From contig NZ_SACL01000002.1 of assembly GCF_004005855.1 (NCBI RefSeq), positions 248,001 through 312,000 of the forward strand: 64,000 nucleotides of DNA, given 5' to 3'. This DNA is from Rhodovarius crocodyli. GTDB lineage: Bacteria; Pseudomonadota; Alphaproteobacteria; Acetobacterales; Acetobacteraceae. The translations under genes were made by a program, and so were the position numbers. How positions within the stretch are numbered: the first letter of the stretch is position 1; each line of letters starts with the position of its first letter. The notes beneath the pieces were generated by a model. The model saw nothing but the letters and a program-made list of their open reading frames with translations. It searched no databases and was not told the DNA's origin. This document shows positions 55,327 through 64,000 of this stretch, piece after piece.

Positions 55327-56376
55327 CTACCCGGCCGCGAACTCCTTCTGCTCCTTCACCACCGCCTCCGCCGCCGCCTCGGCCGCCTTGTGCAGCCAGC
55401 CCTTGGCCATGCGTTTGGCTTCCTCGCGCACGCCCGGCCAACGTTCCGCGTCGCCGGCCTGGCAATTGGCGATCTCGCGGCCCATGGCGGCCAGCATGCG
55501 CGCCTCCAGCAGCTGGGACGCGCTGTCTTTCACCTCGATCTTGCGGCTGTTGGGCGACAGGCGACGGGTGATGATCGCGCCGATCTGCCGGTAATACGGG
55601 TCCGGGGCGCGGAACCGGCCGGTGGCCACGGCCTGGGCGCTGATGGCGTCGTCTGTGGGCGCCTGGGCCAGGTTCCAGCCCGAGGGAACCAGCGCCTTCG
55701 ATTCCCGCAGGACCAGCCCGCCACGCCAATCCGCCCGCGCGACGAAGCGCGGCCGCCCCAGGCTGCCGGTGCCTGCCGTGCGGGGCGAGAAGACAGGCAC
55801 GCCATGGCCCGCCGGCAGCACGGCCAGCAGGGCCTGTTCATGCGCGGGCAGGGCAGGGGCGGCGGGCAGCGCCTCGAACTTCGCCCAGAAGGCGGCGCGG
55901 TCTTCCTCCGGCACCAGCACCGCCTTGCGCAGCCATTTCCAGTCCCGTTCCAGCACGATCGGGCAGGGTGCCTCCGCGCCGTCCAGGAAGCCGGACAGGA
56001 TGGCATCGCAGCTCTCCCGCCCGCCGCCCGCCAGCAAGGCGCTCACGGCCAGCCGCAGGAGGTCGAGCGGCCAGGGCATGACGGCGGCCTCGTCGAAGTC
56101 GTTCACGCCCCAGACCAGGCGGCCCTCATCGTCGCGCCAGGTGCCGAAATTCTCCAGATGCACGTCCCCGACGGCGAGCACCGGGGGCGCGCCCATCAGC
56201 TCCGGGCAGAGCGTGGGGATGATCTCCGCCCAGCGCCAATAGGTGGCGCGCAGGAAGGCGAAGGGGGCGGCCCGCATCCGGCGGTGCTTCGCGTCCAGGT
56301 CCGCCGCGACGACGTCCGGGCCCAGGCGACCGCGCAACCACTCCTCGTAGCGCGCGGTCGAGGATGCGATCCTCAC
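55327..56376 (-). CDS. DUF2252 (kinase-like fold) protein
   Basis: A 349-residue protein of the DUF2252 family, related to aminoglycoside-phosphotransferase-like folds. The characteristic segments are FLRATYWRWAEII, AVGDVHLENFGTWRD and WGVNDFDEAAVMPWPLDLLRL, which resemble the catalytic and metal loops of kinases. A basic C-terminal helix ends it. The start is a GTG at 56376 overlapping the previous stop (GTGA). Function is unknown; it is the last gene in the hfq-hflX run. Confidence 0.85.
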   Translation of the reverse strand: MRIASSTARYEEWLRGRLGPDVVAADLDAKHRRMRAAPFAFLRATYWRWAEIIPTLCPELMGAPPVLAVGDVHLENFGTWRDDEGRLVWGVNDFDEAAVMPWPLDLLRLAVSALLAGGGRESCDAILSGFLDGAEAPCPIVLERDWKWLRKAVLVPEEDRAAFWAKFEALPAAPALPAHEQALLAVLPAGHGVPVFSPRTAGTGSLGRPRFVARADWRGGLVLRESKALVPSGWNLAQAPTDDAISAQAVATGRFRAPDPYYRQIGAIITRRLSPNSRKIEVKDSASQLLEARMLAAMGREIANCQAGDAERWPGVREEAKRMAKGWLHKAAEAAAEAVVKEQKEFAAG

Positions 56377-57197
56377 AGCCCCAGCGCTTCCTTGGCGGCT
56401 TGCCAGCTTGCGCGGTCCGGGGTGGCGATGATGCCGCCATAGGTTTCCAGCGGGGTATAGGCGCTGCCGTCGAAGCGCGCGGAATAGCCGCCGGCCTCCC
56501 GGTGCAGCAGCCAGCCGGGGGCGTGGTCCCAGGGCATCAGGCGATTATAGACCAGCAGCTGCAGGTTGCCCGCCGCCGCATGCCACCATTCATGCGCCGA
56601 GCAGCGCAGGTTCTGCGCGCCGCCCAGCACGCTGAGGCGCGGCAGCAGCCGGGCCTGCAGCTCACCCGACATGTAGTGCCAGGCGACCATGCCCACGGTG
56701 CGCGACAGCGGCTGCGCCGTGCCCACCCGCATGTCCCGCCGCAGCCCGTCGGGTGTTTCGGTGAAGGCGCCCTCACCGCGCAGCGCCATGGCGATGTCGC
56801 GGGTGATCGGGTCATAGATCCAGCTGGCGATGGTCTCGCCATGGCGGATGGCGGCGACCATCACGCCGAACAGCGGCAGGCCCGCGGCGAAATTGGCCGT
56901 GCCGTCCACCGGGTCCACCACGAAGGCCAGGGGCGCGTCGGCCAGCCGGGCCAGCAGCGCGGGATCGGCGGCGCAGCCTTCCTCACCCACCACCAGGCAG
57001 CCGGGGAAGATGCGGGCCAGCCCGGCGGCGATGATCTTCTCCGCTCCCTCGTCCGCGTCGGTCACCAGGTCCAGCGGGCCGGACTTGGCGCGGATGTCGG
57101 CGGGCAGCAGCTGGCGGAAGCGGGGCATGATCTCCCGCGACGCTGCCTCCTTCAGCAGCGCCGCGACATCCGCCTGCTGGGCGTGGGTGATGCTCAC
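56373..57197 (-). CDS. Inositol-monophosphatase family phosphatase
   Basis: A 274-residue Mg-dependent phosphatase. Metal motifs are [38 protein letters not shown] and the C-terminal [17 protein letters not shown]. Members act on inositol phosphate, histidinol phosphate or PAP; the sequence alone does not decide. A GTG at 57197 overlaps the hflX stop in GTGA, and its own stop overlaps the DUF2252 start in the same way. Confidence 0.9.
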   Translation of the reverse strand: MSITHAQQADVAALLKEAASREIMPRFRQLLPADIRAKSGPLDLVTDADEGAEKIIAAGLARIFPGCLVVGEEGCAADPALLARLADAPLAFVVDPVDGTANFAAGLPLFGVMVAAIRHGETIASWIYDPITRDIAMALRGEGAFTETPDGLRRDMRVGTAQPLSRTVGMVAWHYMSGELQARLLPRLSVLGGAQNLRCSAHEWWHAAAGNLQLLVYNRLMPWDHAPGWLLHREAGGYSARFDGSAYTPLETYGGIIATPDRASWQAAKEALGL

Positions 57198-58480
57198 GGG
57201 TCGTTGGCCGAACCAGGGAGCGTTTCCTCGCCGACCGGCGGGATGCGCTCGAAGCGGGATTTCGCCGCCTCCGAGATCCGCACCCGGATCACCAGCACAT
57301 CCTCCTCCGCCTCGGTCGACAGCACCTCCGCATGGCGGTGCAGCCAGGCGATGCGCGCGCCGTCCCCGGCGGGGATGTGGAATTCCGCCACCTGCTCGCT
57401 GGCGGACAGCCGGCGGTCGATCTCGGCGGTCAGCCGGTCGAGGCCTTCCTCGTTCAGCGCGGAGACCGCGATGCCCGGCAGATCGCGGCCGGGCAGCAGG
57501 TCGGCCTTGTTCAGCACCTCCAGGATGCGGTTCGGCCAATCCTCGTCCAGCGCGGCGTCGGGGCCTTCGGACATCTCCGTCAGCACCTTCAGCACATCGG
57601 CGCGCTGGGCGGCGCTGTCGGGGTGGGCCGCGTCGCGCACATGCAGGATCACGTCGGCGGCGGCCACCTCCTCCAGCGTCGCGCGGAAGGCCTCGACGAG
57701 CTGCGTCGGCAGTTCGCTGATGAAGCCCACCGTGTCGGACAGGATGGCGGTACGGCCGGAGGGCAGGCGGATCTGCCGCATGGTCGGGTCCAGCGTCGCG
57801 AACAGCTGGTTCTCGGCATAGACGCCGGCCCCGGTCAGCGCGTTGAACAGTGTGGACTTGCCGGCGTTGGTGTAGCCGACGAGGGCCACGACCGGGAACG
57901 GCACCTTCTCCCGCGCCTTGCGGTGCAGGCCGCGGGTGCGGCGCACCTGCTCCAGCTCCTTCTTCAGGCGGATGATGCGCTCGTCGATCAGCCGGCGGTC
58001 GATTTCCAGCTGCGATTCGCCAGGGCCGCCGAGGAAGCCGAAGCCGCCGCGCTGGCGCTCCAGGTGGGTCCAGGACCGCACGAGGCGCGTGCGCTGATAG
58101 GAGAGATGCGCGAGTTCGACCTGCAGCACGCCTTCGCGGGTGCGGGCGCGCTCGCCGAATATCTCCAGGATCAGGCCGGTGCGGTCGATGACCTTGGTGC
58201 CCCAGGCGCGTTCCAGGTTGCGCTGCTGCACGGGGGTCAGGGCGGCATCCACCACCACGAGGCCCACCTCCTGGTCCTCCATCGCCTGGCGCGCGGCCTC
58301 GACCTGGCCTTCGCCCATCAGGGTCGAGGGCCGGCGTTCACGCACCGGGTGGATGGCGGAATGCACGATGGTGACGCCGATGGAGGCGGCAAGGCCCACG
58401 GCTTCCGCCAGGCGGGCTTCCGCGGCGCGCACGGCGCCGGGATTGAACTCCACCACGCCGGACGGCTGCGCCGGGCGCAT
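57194..58480 (-). CDS. hflX: GTPase HflX
   Basis: A ribosome-splitting GTPase (428 residues). The N-terminal domain has [18 protein letters not shown]; the coiled linker has [21 protein letters not shown] (in part); the G domain has [19 protein letters not shown] (G1), [12 protein letters not shown] (G2), [12 protein letters not shown] (G3) and VLNKADLL (G4). From ATG 58480 the first strand is short; AAVILPY lies in frame before it, so a CTG at 58540 that overlaps hfq by 17 nt may be the true start. It follows hfq, as in most proteobacteria. Confidence 0.93.
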   Translation of the reverse strand: MRPAQPSGVVEFNPGAVRAAEARLAEAVGLAASIGVTIVHSAIHPVRERRPSTLMGEGQVEAARQAMEDQEVGLVVVDAALTPVQQRNLERAWGTKVIDRTGLILEIFGERARTREGVLQVELAHLSYQRTRLVRSWTHLERQRGGFGFLGGPGESQLEIDRRLIDERIIRLKKELEQVRRTRGLHRKAREKVPFPVVALVGYTNAGKSTLFNALTGAGVYAENQLFATLDPTMRQIRLPSGRTAILSDTVGFISELPTQLVEAFRATLEEVAAADVILHVRDAAHPDSAAQRADVLKVLTEMSEGPDAALDEDWPNRILEVLNKADLLPGRDLPGIAVSALNEEGLDRLTAEIDRRLSASEQVAEFHIPAGDGARIAWLHRHAEVLSTEAEEDVLVIRVRISEAAKSRFERIPPVGEETLPGSANDP

Positions 58481-58523
58481 ATAGGGCAGGATGACGGCCG
58501 CCCGGGTGGGCGGCGCGCCGGTA

Positions 58524-58877
58524 TCAGTCGGTTGAGCCAGGAGACGTTTCCCTTGGGGTTATGGAGAGGGTCATGCGCCGGGGCGCGCCCTCCGCGGATT
58601 CGGCACCGGTCGCAGCGCCGGGCGCGGGCGCGGCCTGGCCGGCGGCGACGGGGTCGAACAGCATGATCGGCGCGCCCGGCATCACGGTGCTGATGGCGTG
58701 CTTATAGACCAGCTGGGTGTGCCCGTCGCGGCGCAGCAGCACGGAGAAGTTGTCGAACCAGGTGATGATGCCCTGCAGCTTCACGCCGTTGATCAGGAAC
58801 ACCGTCACGGGGGTCTTCGACTTGCGAACGTGGTTCAGGAACACGTCCTGCACGTTCTGGGATTTTTCGGCGGCCAT
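58524..58877 (-). CDS. hfq: RNA chaperone Hfq
   Basis: A 117-residue Sm-like protein that pairs small RNAs with mRNAs. The Sm1 motif is [25 protein letters not shown] (in part) and Sm2 is [10 protein letters not shown]. The N-terminal [17 protein letters not shown] is typical. The C-terminal tail of about 40 residues is Ala/Pro-rich and disordered. It is followed by hflX and preceded by the ntrX-HAD genes. Confidence 0.97.
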   Translation of the reverse strand: MAAEKSQNVQDVFLNHVRKSKTPVTVFLINGVKLQGIITWFDNFSVLLRRDGHTQLVYKHAISTVMPGAPIMLFDPVAAGQAAPAPGAATGAESAEGAPRRMTLSITPRETSPGSTD

Positions 58878-58997
58878 ATCGGCCTCCCTTCTTATTTTTG
58901 CCGGAAGAAGCTCGGCACCGGTCCACGGTCATGGCGTGGTCCGGTCGCTGCTTCCGGGCGTGGCTCTCCATCCGGCTTCTGAAATCCTAAGCCGGCA

Positions 58998-59663
58998 TCA
59001 TCCTATTTCGACCGAGCGGAGATACTCCGCAAGCGCCTTCGCATCTGCGAAATGCATATCCGGGTTGCAGGCGCTCAATCCGCCATCATGGGATGCATCG
59101 CCCAGCAGCACCGCGGTCACTCCCGCGTTGCGGGCGGCCACCATGTCCAGTGCGGTGTCGCCCACATACCAGGCATCGGGGCCGGGCCGCACCCCGCAGG
59201 CATCCAGCACGGCATGGATGGGCGCGGGGTCGGGCTTGTCGCTGGCCAGGTCACCGGCGCCCAGCGCCTTGTGGAAGAAGTCGTCCCAGCCGAGATGCGC
59301 GATTTCGGCGCGCAGCAGCGGGCCCTGCTTGTTGGACACGACGCCGAGCGGCGCAACATCCCGCGCCACGGCCAGCATGGCGGCCGTGCCGTCCAGCGGT
59401 CGCAGCACCTTCAGGTGCTCGGCGCGCACGGCCTGCATGAAATGGTCGCGCGCTTCCTCCCAGCGTTCCCCGAACAGGGTCGGGAAGCTCTCGCGCATGG
59501 ATTTGCGGGTGTTGGCCAGCACTTCCGTCATGGTCCATTCGGGCATGGCGAAGTGCCGGAAGGCGGCGTTCAGCCCGGCCTGGATGGCGAGCCACCCGTC
59601 GGCCAGCGTGTTGTCCCAGTCGAAGACGACAGCTGTGGGGCGCAAGTCAGGCGCCCCGCTCAT
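58998..59663 (-). CDS. HAD-family phosphatase (phosphoglycolate phosphatase-like)
   Basis: A 221-residue HAD hydrolase. Motif I is VVFDWDNTLADGW, motif II is VVSNKQGPLLR, the Lys is in LASDKPDPAPIHAVL and motif IV is WYVGDTALDMVAARNAG. The helical cap between about 20 and 90 fits a C1-type phosphatase. The substrate is not shown. The start at 59663 or 59669 overlaps the ntrX end by 17 or 23 nt, coupling it to the two-component genes. Confidence 0.88.
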   Translation of the reverse strand: MSGAPDLRPTAVVFDWDNTLADGWLAIQAGLNAAFRHFAMPEWTMTEVLANTRKSMRESFPTLFGERWEEARDHFMQAVRAEHLKVLRPLDGTAAMLAVARDVAPLGVVSNKQGPLLRAEIAHLGWDDFFHKALGAGDLASDKPDPAPIHAVLDACGVRPGPDAWYVGDTALDMVAARNAGVTAVLLGDASHDGGLSACNPDMHFADAKALAEYLRSVEIG

Positions 59664-61032
59664 CCGCATGCACGCCCAGGAACTTCAGCTTGCGGTGCAG
59701 GGCGCTGCGCTCCATGCCGACGAAGGTGGCGGTGCGGCTGATATTGCCGCCGAAGCGCAGCAGCTGGGCTTCCAGGTACTGGCGCTCGAACAGCTCCCGC
59801 GCGTCGCGCAGGGGCAGGGTCATGATCTCGCTGCTGCGGTCGAGCTTCAGCATGGCGGGCGCCGCAGAGCCCACCTCGGGCGGCAGCATCTCGGACCGGA
59901 TGGAGGAGCCGGCCTCGCCGGGGGCCATGATCAGCAGCCAGTCCACCAGGTTGCGCAGCTGGCGCACATTGCCGGGCCATTCATAGCTCTGCAGGGCGGC
60001 CATCGCGTCATCGCCGATCTCGCGCACCGGCATGCCGCTGGTTTCGCTGCTGCGGGCCATGAAGTGGCGCGCCAGGGCAGGGATGTCCTCACGCCGTTCC
60101 CGCAGGGCGGGCACGCGCAGGGGCACCACTGCCAGGCGATAGAACAGGTCCTCGCGGAAGCGGCCGGCCTGGATCTCGGTCTGCAGGTCGCGGTTGGTGG
60201 TGGCCAGCACGCGCACATCGACATTGATGCGGGAGGACCCGCCGATGCGCATGAAGCCCTGGTCCTGCAGCACGCGCACGATCTTGCCCTGGGTTTCGAG
60301 CGGCATGTCCGCCACCTCGTCCAGCAGCAGGGTGCCGTTATGGGCGCGTTCCAGCAGGCCCGGGCGACGGGGGGTGTCGGCGCTGGCCTCCAGGCCGAAC
60401 AGCTCTTCCTCGATGCGGGCGGGGTTCATGGTCGCGCAGTTCAGCGCGACGAAGGGGGCATCGTTGCGGCGGGACCGCGAATGGATCATCCGCGCCACCA
60501 CCTCCTTGCCGGCACCGGCCGGGCCCGAGATCAGCACGCGCGAACCCGTCGGCGCCACGCGGTCCACCGCCTGCTTCAGCTGGGCCACATGGCTCGAGAT
60601 GCCGACAAGCTCGTTCTCGGCGCCGGCGCGCATGCGCAGCTCGCTCACCTCGCGCCGCAGCTTCGCGGCCTCCAGCGCGCGGGCGACGATCAGCAGCAGC
60701 CGGTCGGTCTTGAAGGGCTTCTCGATGAAGTCATAGGCGCCAAGCTGGATGGCCTGCACCGCCGTCTCGATGGTGCCGTGGCCCGAGATCATGACGCAGG
60801 GAAGCTCCGGGTCTTCCTTGACCATGGCCTTCAGGATGCCGAGCCCGTCGAGCTTCGACCCCTGCAGCCAGATGTCCAGGATGACCATGGACGGGCGCCG
60901 GGCATGGAAAGCGGCCAGCGCCTGGTCGCTGTTGCCTGCCTCACGCGTGTCGTAGCCCTCATCGGAGAGGATGCCCTGGATCAGCGCGCGGTTGTCCGGC
61001 TCATCGTCCACGATCAGGATGTCATGCGCCAT
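59647..61032 (-). CDS. ntrX: Response regulator NtrX
   Basis: A 461-residue regulator paired with NtrY. The receiver (1-115) has DDEPDN and the phosphorylatable Asp in VILDIWLQGSKLDG. The AAA+ domain has Walker A SGPAGAGKEVVAR, Walker B GTLLLDEVADMP and [16 protein letters not shown]. The GAFTGA loop that touches sigma-54 is missing: the place reads LFGLEASADTPRRPGLLE. This is usual for alphaproteobacterial NtrX, which can act with sigma-70. The Fis-like HTH ends it (NISRTATFVGMERSALHRKL). Confidence 0.95.
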   Translation of the reverse strand: MAHDILIVDDEPDNRALIQGILSDEGYDTREAGNSDQALAAFHARRPSMVILDIWLQGSKLDGLGILKAMVKEDPELPCVMISGHGTIETAVQAIQLGAYDFIEKPFKTDRLLLIVARALEAAKLRREVSELRMRAGAENELVGISSHVAQLKQAVDRVAPTGSRVLISGPAGAGKEVVARMIHSRSRRNDAPFVALNCATMNPARIEEELFGLEASADTPRRPGLLERAHNGTLLLDEVADMPLETQGKIVRVLQDQGFMRIGGSSRINVDVRVLATTNRDLQTEIQAGRFREDLFYRLAVVPLRVPALRERREDIPALARHFMARSSETSGMPVREIGDDAMAALQSYEWPGNVRQLRNLVDWLLIMAPGEAGSSIRSEMLPPEVGSAAPAMLKLDRSSEIMTLPLRDARELFERQYLEAQLLRFGGNISRTATFVGMERSALHRKLKFLGVHADERGA

Positions 61033-61061
61033 CCCAGCTTCCCCTCACGCCCCTTTGCATC

Positions 61062-63338
61062 TCATCCCCGGGCATCTGCCCCGGGCGTCTCCTCCATGGC
61101 ACGATCCCCGCTGTCGCGCCAGGGCAACACCAGTGATACCCGCGCACCACAGCCGCTGCCGTCCTCGGTGGGGGGGGCGTCCTCGATGACCAGGCGGCCG
61201 CCATGGTCTTCCATGATCTTCTTCACGATCGCGAGACCGAGGCCGGTGCCCTTCACCTTGTGCGTCACATAGGGCTCGGTCAGCCGGTCGCGCTCCTCGC
61301 CGCCCGGCAGGCCCACGCCGTCATCCGTGATGGCGATCACCGCCCATTCCCCCTGGCGGGAGACATCGACGCCGATGGCCCCCGGCCCCTCGCGCATCGC
61401 GATGGCGTCCGCTGCATTGGTCAGCAGGTTGGTCAGCGCCTGGCCGATCAGCCGGCGGTCGCAGGGGGCCAGGATGGGCTCCTCGGGCGAGGTCAGCGTG
61501 TAGCGGATGTGCTGGTGGGCCTCCCGCTGCAGCACCAGCGCTTCCTCGGCGATGCGGCGCAGGGGCTCGGGCCGGATCACGGGCTGGGGCATGCGCGCGA
61601 AGGCCGAGAACTCATCGACCATGCGCCCGATATCGCCCACCTGGCGCACGATGGTGTCGGTGCACTGGGTGAAGGTCTCGGGGTCCTCATGGATCTGCTT
61701 GAGGTAGCGGCGCTTCAGCCGTTCCGCCGAGAGCTGGATGGGCGTGAGCGGGTTCTTGATCTCATGCGCGATGCGGCGGGCCACATCGGCCCAGGCGGCC
61801 TGGCGCTGGGCGGTCAGCAGGGCGGTGATGTCGTCGAAGGTCAGCACATAGCCGCCCGTCGCCCCCTCCTCCTCGGTTTCCGGGGAGATACGGGCGAGCA
61901 GGGTGCGGCGTTCGCCCGGCGCGCCGATGCGGATCTCGGCGGTGGCGGTGCCGCGGCCGCGCAGGGCGGCGGCGAACAGGTCGGCGAATTCGGGCAGGAC
62001 CTCGGGCAGGGGGCGGCCGGCCATGGGGTCCAGGTCGATGCCCAGCAACTCGCTCGCGCGGCGGTTGGGCAGGTGGATGGAACCATCGGCATCCAGCCCG
62101 ATCACACCGGCCGAGACACCGCCCAGCACGCCCTCGGTGAAGCGCCGGCGCTCATCGTTCTGGCGATAGGCTTCCATCAGCTCATTGCGCTGGGCGGCCA
62201 GCTGGTTGGTCATGCGGTTGAAGGCGCGGGACAGGGTCTGCACCTCATCCTCGCTGGTGCCTTCCTCGACCCGCACCGACAGATCACCCGAGCGCACGCG
62301 CTCCGCAGCATGGATCAGCTTGCCGATCGGGCGCGCCAGCTGGTTGGCCAGCACCAGGCCGATCAGGATCGCGGCCAGCAGCACCAGCAGCGCCGCGATG
62401 GCGAAGATCATCACGAAGGTGATCTGCAGCCCTTCACGGTTGCGGTCGAGGTTCTGGTACGCTTCCACGGCACTTTCCGTGCGGCGCATGTGCTCGATCA
62501 CCTGCGGGTCCACCGGCCGGCCGATCATCAGCAGCAGGCCGGTGGAGGGGGTGAGGGCCACCAGCGCGCGGGCGCGGTCGTTCTCGTCGCCCGTCAGCAC
62601 CGCCACCTCGCCGCGCTGCGCATCCTCCACCGCCCAGGGGGGCGGGGGGTCGAGCAGGAAGGAGGTGGAGATGCCGGCATGGGCGATCACGCGGCCCAGC
62701 ACCGGCTCGAACACCACGGCCTCCGTCAGGCCGCGCACGCCGGCCTGGTTGGCCAGCACGCGCGCGAAGGTCAGGGACTGGTCGGGCAGCAGCACCACGG
62801 CGCGGTTCAGGTCATTGGCCATCGCGAAGGCGTCGGCGCGGATGTTCTGCTGGTGCTCGGCCAGATAGGCGCGGGAGGCGGCGAGCGAGGCTTCGAGCGC
62901 GGTGCGCACGCGGTCGCTGAACCAGCTCTCGATGCCCAGGTTGAAGAACAGCGCGGCGAAGCCCGCCATCAGCATGGACGGCACCACCGCCACACCCGCG
63001 AACAGCAGCACCAGCCGCGTGTGCAGGCGGGAGCCGGCATAGCCGCGCCTGCGGTCCGCCCACATGCGCACCAGCCGCCCCGACAGCGCCACGAACAGCA
63101 GCAGGATCAGCGCCAGATTGCCGAAGGCCAGCGCCACGACCATGCCCGGCCGCGTGCCGCCGCCGAAGGGGCTGCCATCGGCCAGCACCACGAAGGTGCC
63201 GATGCCCATGGCCAGCGCGCCCAGCGCCAGGCTGAGCGTGACGAACTTGCCCAGCAGTATGTCGGTGATCCGGCGCAGCAAGGGGCGCCGGGGGCGAGTG
63301 CCCCCAGCCCCGGTCGCCGAGGCCGGGGCGTTCGCCAT
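61062..63338 (-). CDS. ntrY: Sensor histidine kinase NtrY
   Basis: A 758-residue membrane kinase. Hydrophobic helices near residues 30-95 and 110-135 are followed by a large periplasmic part, then a helix at about 310-335, HAMP (LARPIGKLIHAAERVRSGDL in part), PAS (GVIGLDADGSIHLPNRRASELLG in part), the phosphoacceptor His in RRIAHEIKNPLTPIQLSAERL (in part) and the ATPase boxes NLLTNAADAI, ITDDGVGLPG and GTGLGLAIVKKIMEDHGG. It signals to NtrX in nitrogen or redox control. Its ATG overlaps the ntrC stop by one base. Confidence 0.95.
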   Translation of the reverse strand: MANAPASATGAGGTRPRRPLLRRITDILLGKFVTLSLALGALAMGIGTFVVLADGSPFGGGTRPGMVVALAFGNLALILLLFVALSGRLVRMWADRRRGYAGSRLHTRLVLLFAGVAVVPSMLMAGFAALFFNLGIESWFSDRVRTALEASLAASRAYLAEHQQNIRADAFAMANDLNRAVVLLPDQSLTFARVLANQAGVRGLTEAVVFEPVLGRVIAHAGISTSFLLDPPPPWAVEDAQRGEVAVLTGDENDRARALVALTPSTGLLLMIGRPVDPQVIEHMRRTESAVEAYQNLDRNREGLQITFVMIFAIAALLVLLAAILIGLVLANQLARPIGKLIHAAERVRSGDLSVRVEEGTSEDEVQTLSRAFNRMTNQLAAQRNELMEAYRQNDERRRFTEGVLGGVSAGVIGLDADGSIHLPNRRASELLGIDLDPMAGRPLPEVLPEFADLFAAALRGRGTATAEIRIGAPGERRTLLARISPETEEEGATGGYVLTFDDITALLTAQRQAAWADVARRIAHEIKNPLTPIQLSAERLKRRYLKQIHEDPETFTQCTDTIVRQVGDIGRMVDEFSAFARMPQPVIRPEPLRRIAEEALVLQREAHQHIRYTLTSPEEPILAPCDRRLIGQALTNLLTNAADAIAMREGPGAIGVDVSRQGEWAVIAITDDGVGLPGGEERDRLTEPYVTHKVKGTGLGLAIVKKIMEDHGGRLVIEDAPPTEDGSGCGARVSLVLPWRDSGDRAMEETPGADARG

Positions 63339-64000
63339 CAGCTGATGCCGCGCACCACGGGCAGGTCCAGCTCACGCAGCTTCTTGCGCAGCGTGTTGCG
63401 GTTCAGCCCGAGCATGGAGGCCGCCTTGATCTGGTTGCCCCGCGTGGCGGACAGCGCGAGCCGCAGCAGCGGGCGCTCCACCTCGGCCATCACGCGCTCA
63501 TGCAGGTCGCGCACCGGCACGCCGTCCTTATGGGCGGCGACGAAGGCCTTCAGGTGGCGCTCGACGGCCTGTTCCAGCGTCTCCTGGCTGCGGGGGGCGC
63601 CATCGGGCGCCACCTCGGCCTCGGCCAGCTCCGCGGCCACCTGGGCGTCGTCCAGCGATTCCTGCGGATAGAGGGCCGCGAGGCGCCGCATCAGGTTTTC
63701 CAGCTCGCGCGCATTGCCGGGCCAGCCATGGCGCTTCAGGCGCTCGATCGCGCCCGGCGTCAGCTGCTTCAGCGGCAGGCCGGAGGCCTTGGCGCGCTCC
63801 AGGAAGTGCTTGGCCAGCAGGGGGATGTCCTCCACGCGCTCCCGCAGGGGCGGCAGGCGGATGGGCACCACGTTCAGGCGGTAGAACAGATCCTCGCGGA
63901 ACAGCCCGCCGCGGATGGAGGCGCGCAGGTCGCGGTGGGTGGCGGCCACGATGCGCACATTGGCCTTGATGGGCGTGCGGCCGCCGACGGTGGTGAACTC
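63338..64000 (-). CDS. ntrC: Nitrogen regulator NtrC (N-terminal part outside window)
   Basis: The last 220 residues or so of a sigma-54 activator, cut by the right edge. Visible are the end of the AAA+ domain ([54 protein letters not shown]) and the Fis-type DNA-binding end ([27 protein letters not shown]). Gene order ntrC-ntrY-ntrX identifies it. ntrB would be expected further right. Confidence 0.93.
   Translation of the reverse strand, partial: EFTTVGGRTPIKANVRIVAATHRDLRASIRGGLFREDLFYRLNVVPIRLPPLRERVEDIPLLAKHFLERAKASGLPLKQLTPGAIERLKRHGWPGNARELENLMRRLAALYPQESLDDAQVAAELAEAEVAPDGAPRSQETLEQAVERHLKAFVAAHKDGVPVRDLHERVMAEVERPLLRLALSATRGNQIKAASMLGLNRNTLRKKLRELDLPVVRGIS

Overview
The window is a 64 kb piece of a very GC-rich bacterial chromosome. 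The gene content points to an alphaproteobacterium, most likely of the Acetobacteraceae (Roseomonas-like). The evidence is the ntrC-ntrY-ntrX ... hfq-hflX order, the divergent secA / ppiC-argJ pair, a PhaR-type polyhydroxyalkanoate regulator, Bug-family binding proteins and a hydantoinase A/B pair. The lineage is an inference from synteny and protein style. I see no phage, insertion sequence, CRISPR array or plasmid module.

Layout. 1-7.7 kb: a pyrimidine-ring degradation region split in two. An amidase-rutC-rutD operon runs off the left edge, and an MFS transporter, rutA and an M20-type carbamoylase face the other way. tRNA-Pro(GGG), a charged-helix secreted protein and a BaiN-like flavoprotein lie between them. 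7.6-12.4 kb: trehalose synthesis (otsB-otsA), an FAD oxidoreductase and a Bug-type binding protein. 12.4-19.5 kb: a PAS histidine kinase, argJ, a parvulin and secA. 19.5-27.5 kb: an intradiol dioxygenase, a degenerate kinase-like protein, an aminotransferase-rluA-secreted protein operon, cyclopropane fatty acid synthase, and pal-cpoB, where cpoB is broken at a 12-C homopolymer, then an MFS transporter. 27.6-35.2 kb: a two-part methyltransferase and the hyuA-hyuB-binding protein operon with a divergent XRE-cupin regulator and a striking palindromic operator. 35.2-41 kb: a hairpin-rich block, then a leftward run (Ldh-type dehydrogenase, intradiol dioxygenase, rlmB-like methyltransferase, TetR regulator, FAD oxidase) and a serine hydrolase.

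41-48.9 kb: a fatty-acid or electron-transfer operon (etfB-etfA-3-hydroxybutyryl-CoA dehydrogenase), an Mla-type lipid-transport operon (permease, ATPase, MCE protein, lipoprotein), then two envelope proteins, one behind a leader that can hide its ribosome binding site. 48.9-56.4 kb: an AT-rich inverted-repeat island, an MBL hydrolase, a class II aldolase, phaR, an overlapping pair with a PhaC-like hydrolase, a possible caspase-fold protein, a thiolase and a DUF2252 protein. 56.4-64 kb: the leftward chain ntrC-ntrY-ntrX-HAD phosphatase-hfq-hflX-inositol phosphatase family-DUF2252, tightly packed with stop/start overlaps.

Several gene junctions, mostly convergent ones, carry stacked perfect GC hairpins that look like a dispersed intergenic repeat family. 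I found no clearly new multi-gene defence or mobile system. The best leads for new biology are the split pyrimidine pathway with a non-RutB ureido hydrolase, the hyuAB operator, the poly-C break in cpoB, the 203-bp dual-coding overlap at the PhaC-like gene, the His/Cys-dyad orphan protein and the structured leaders.
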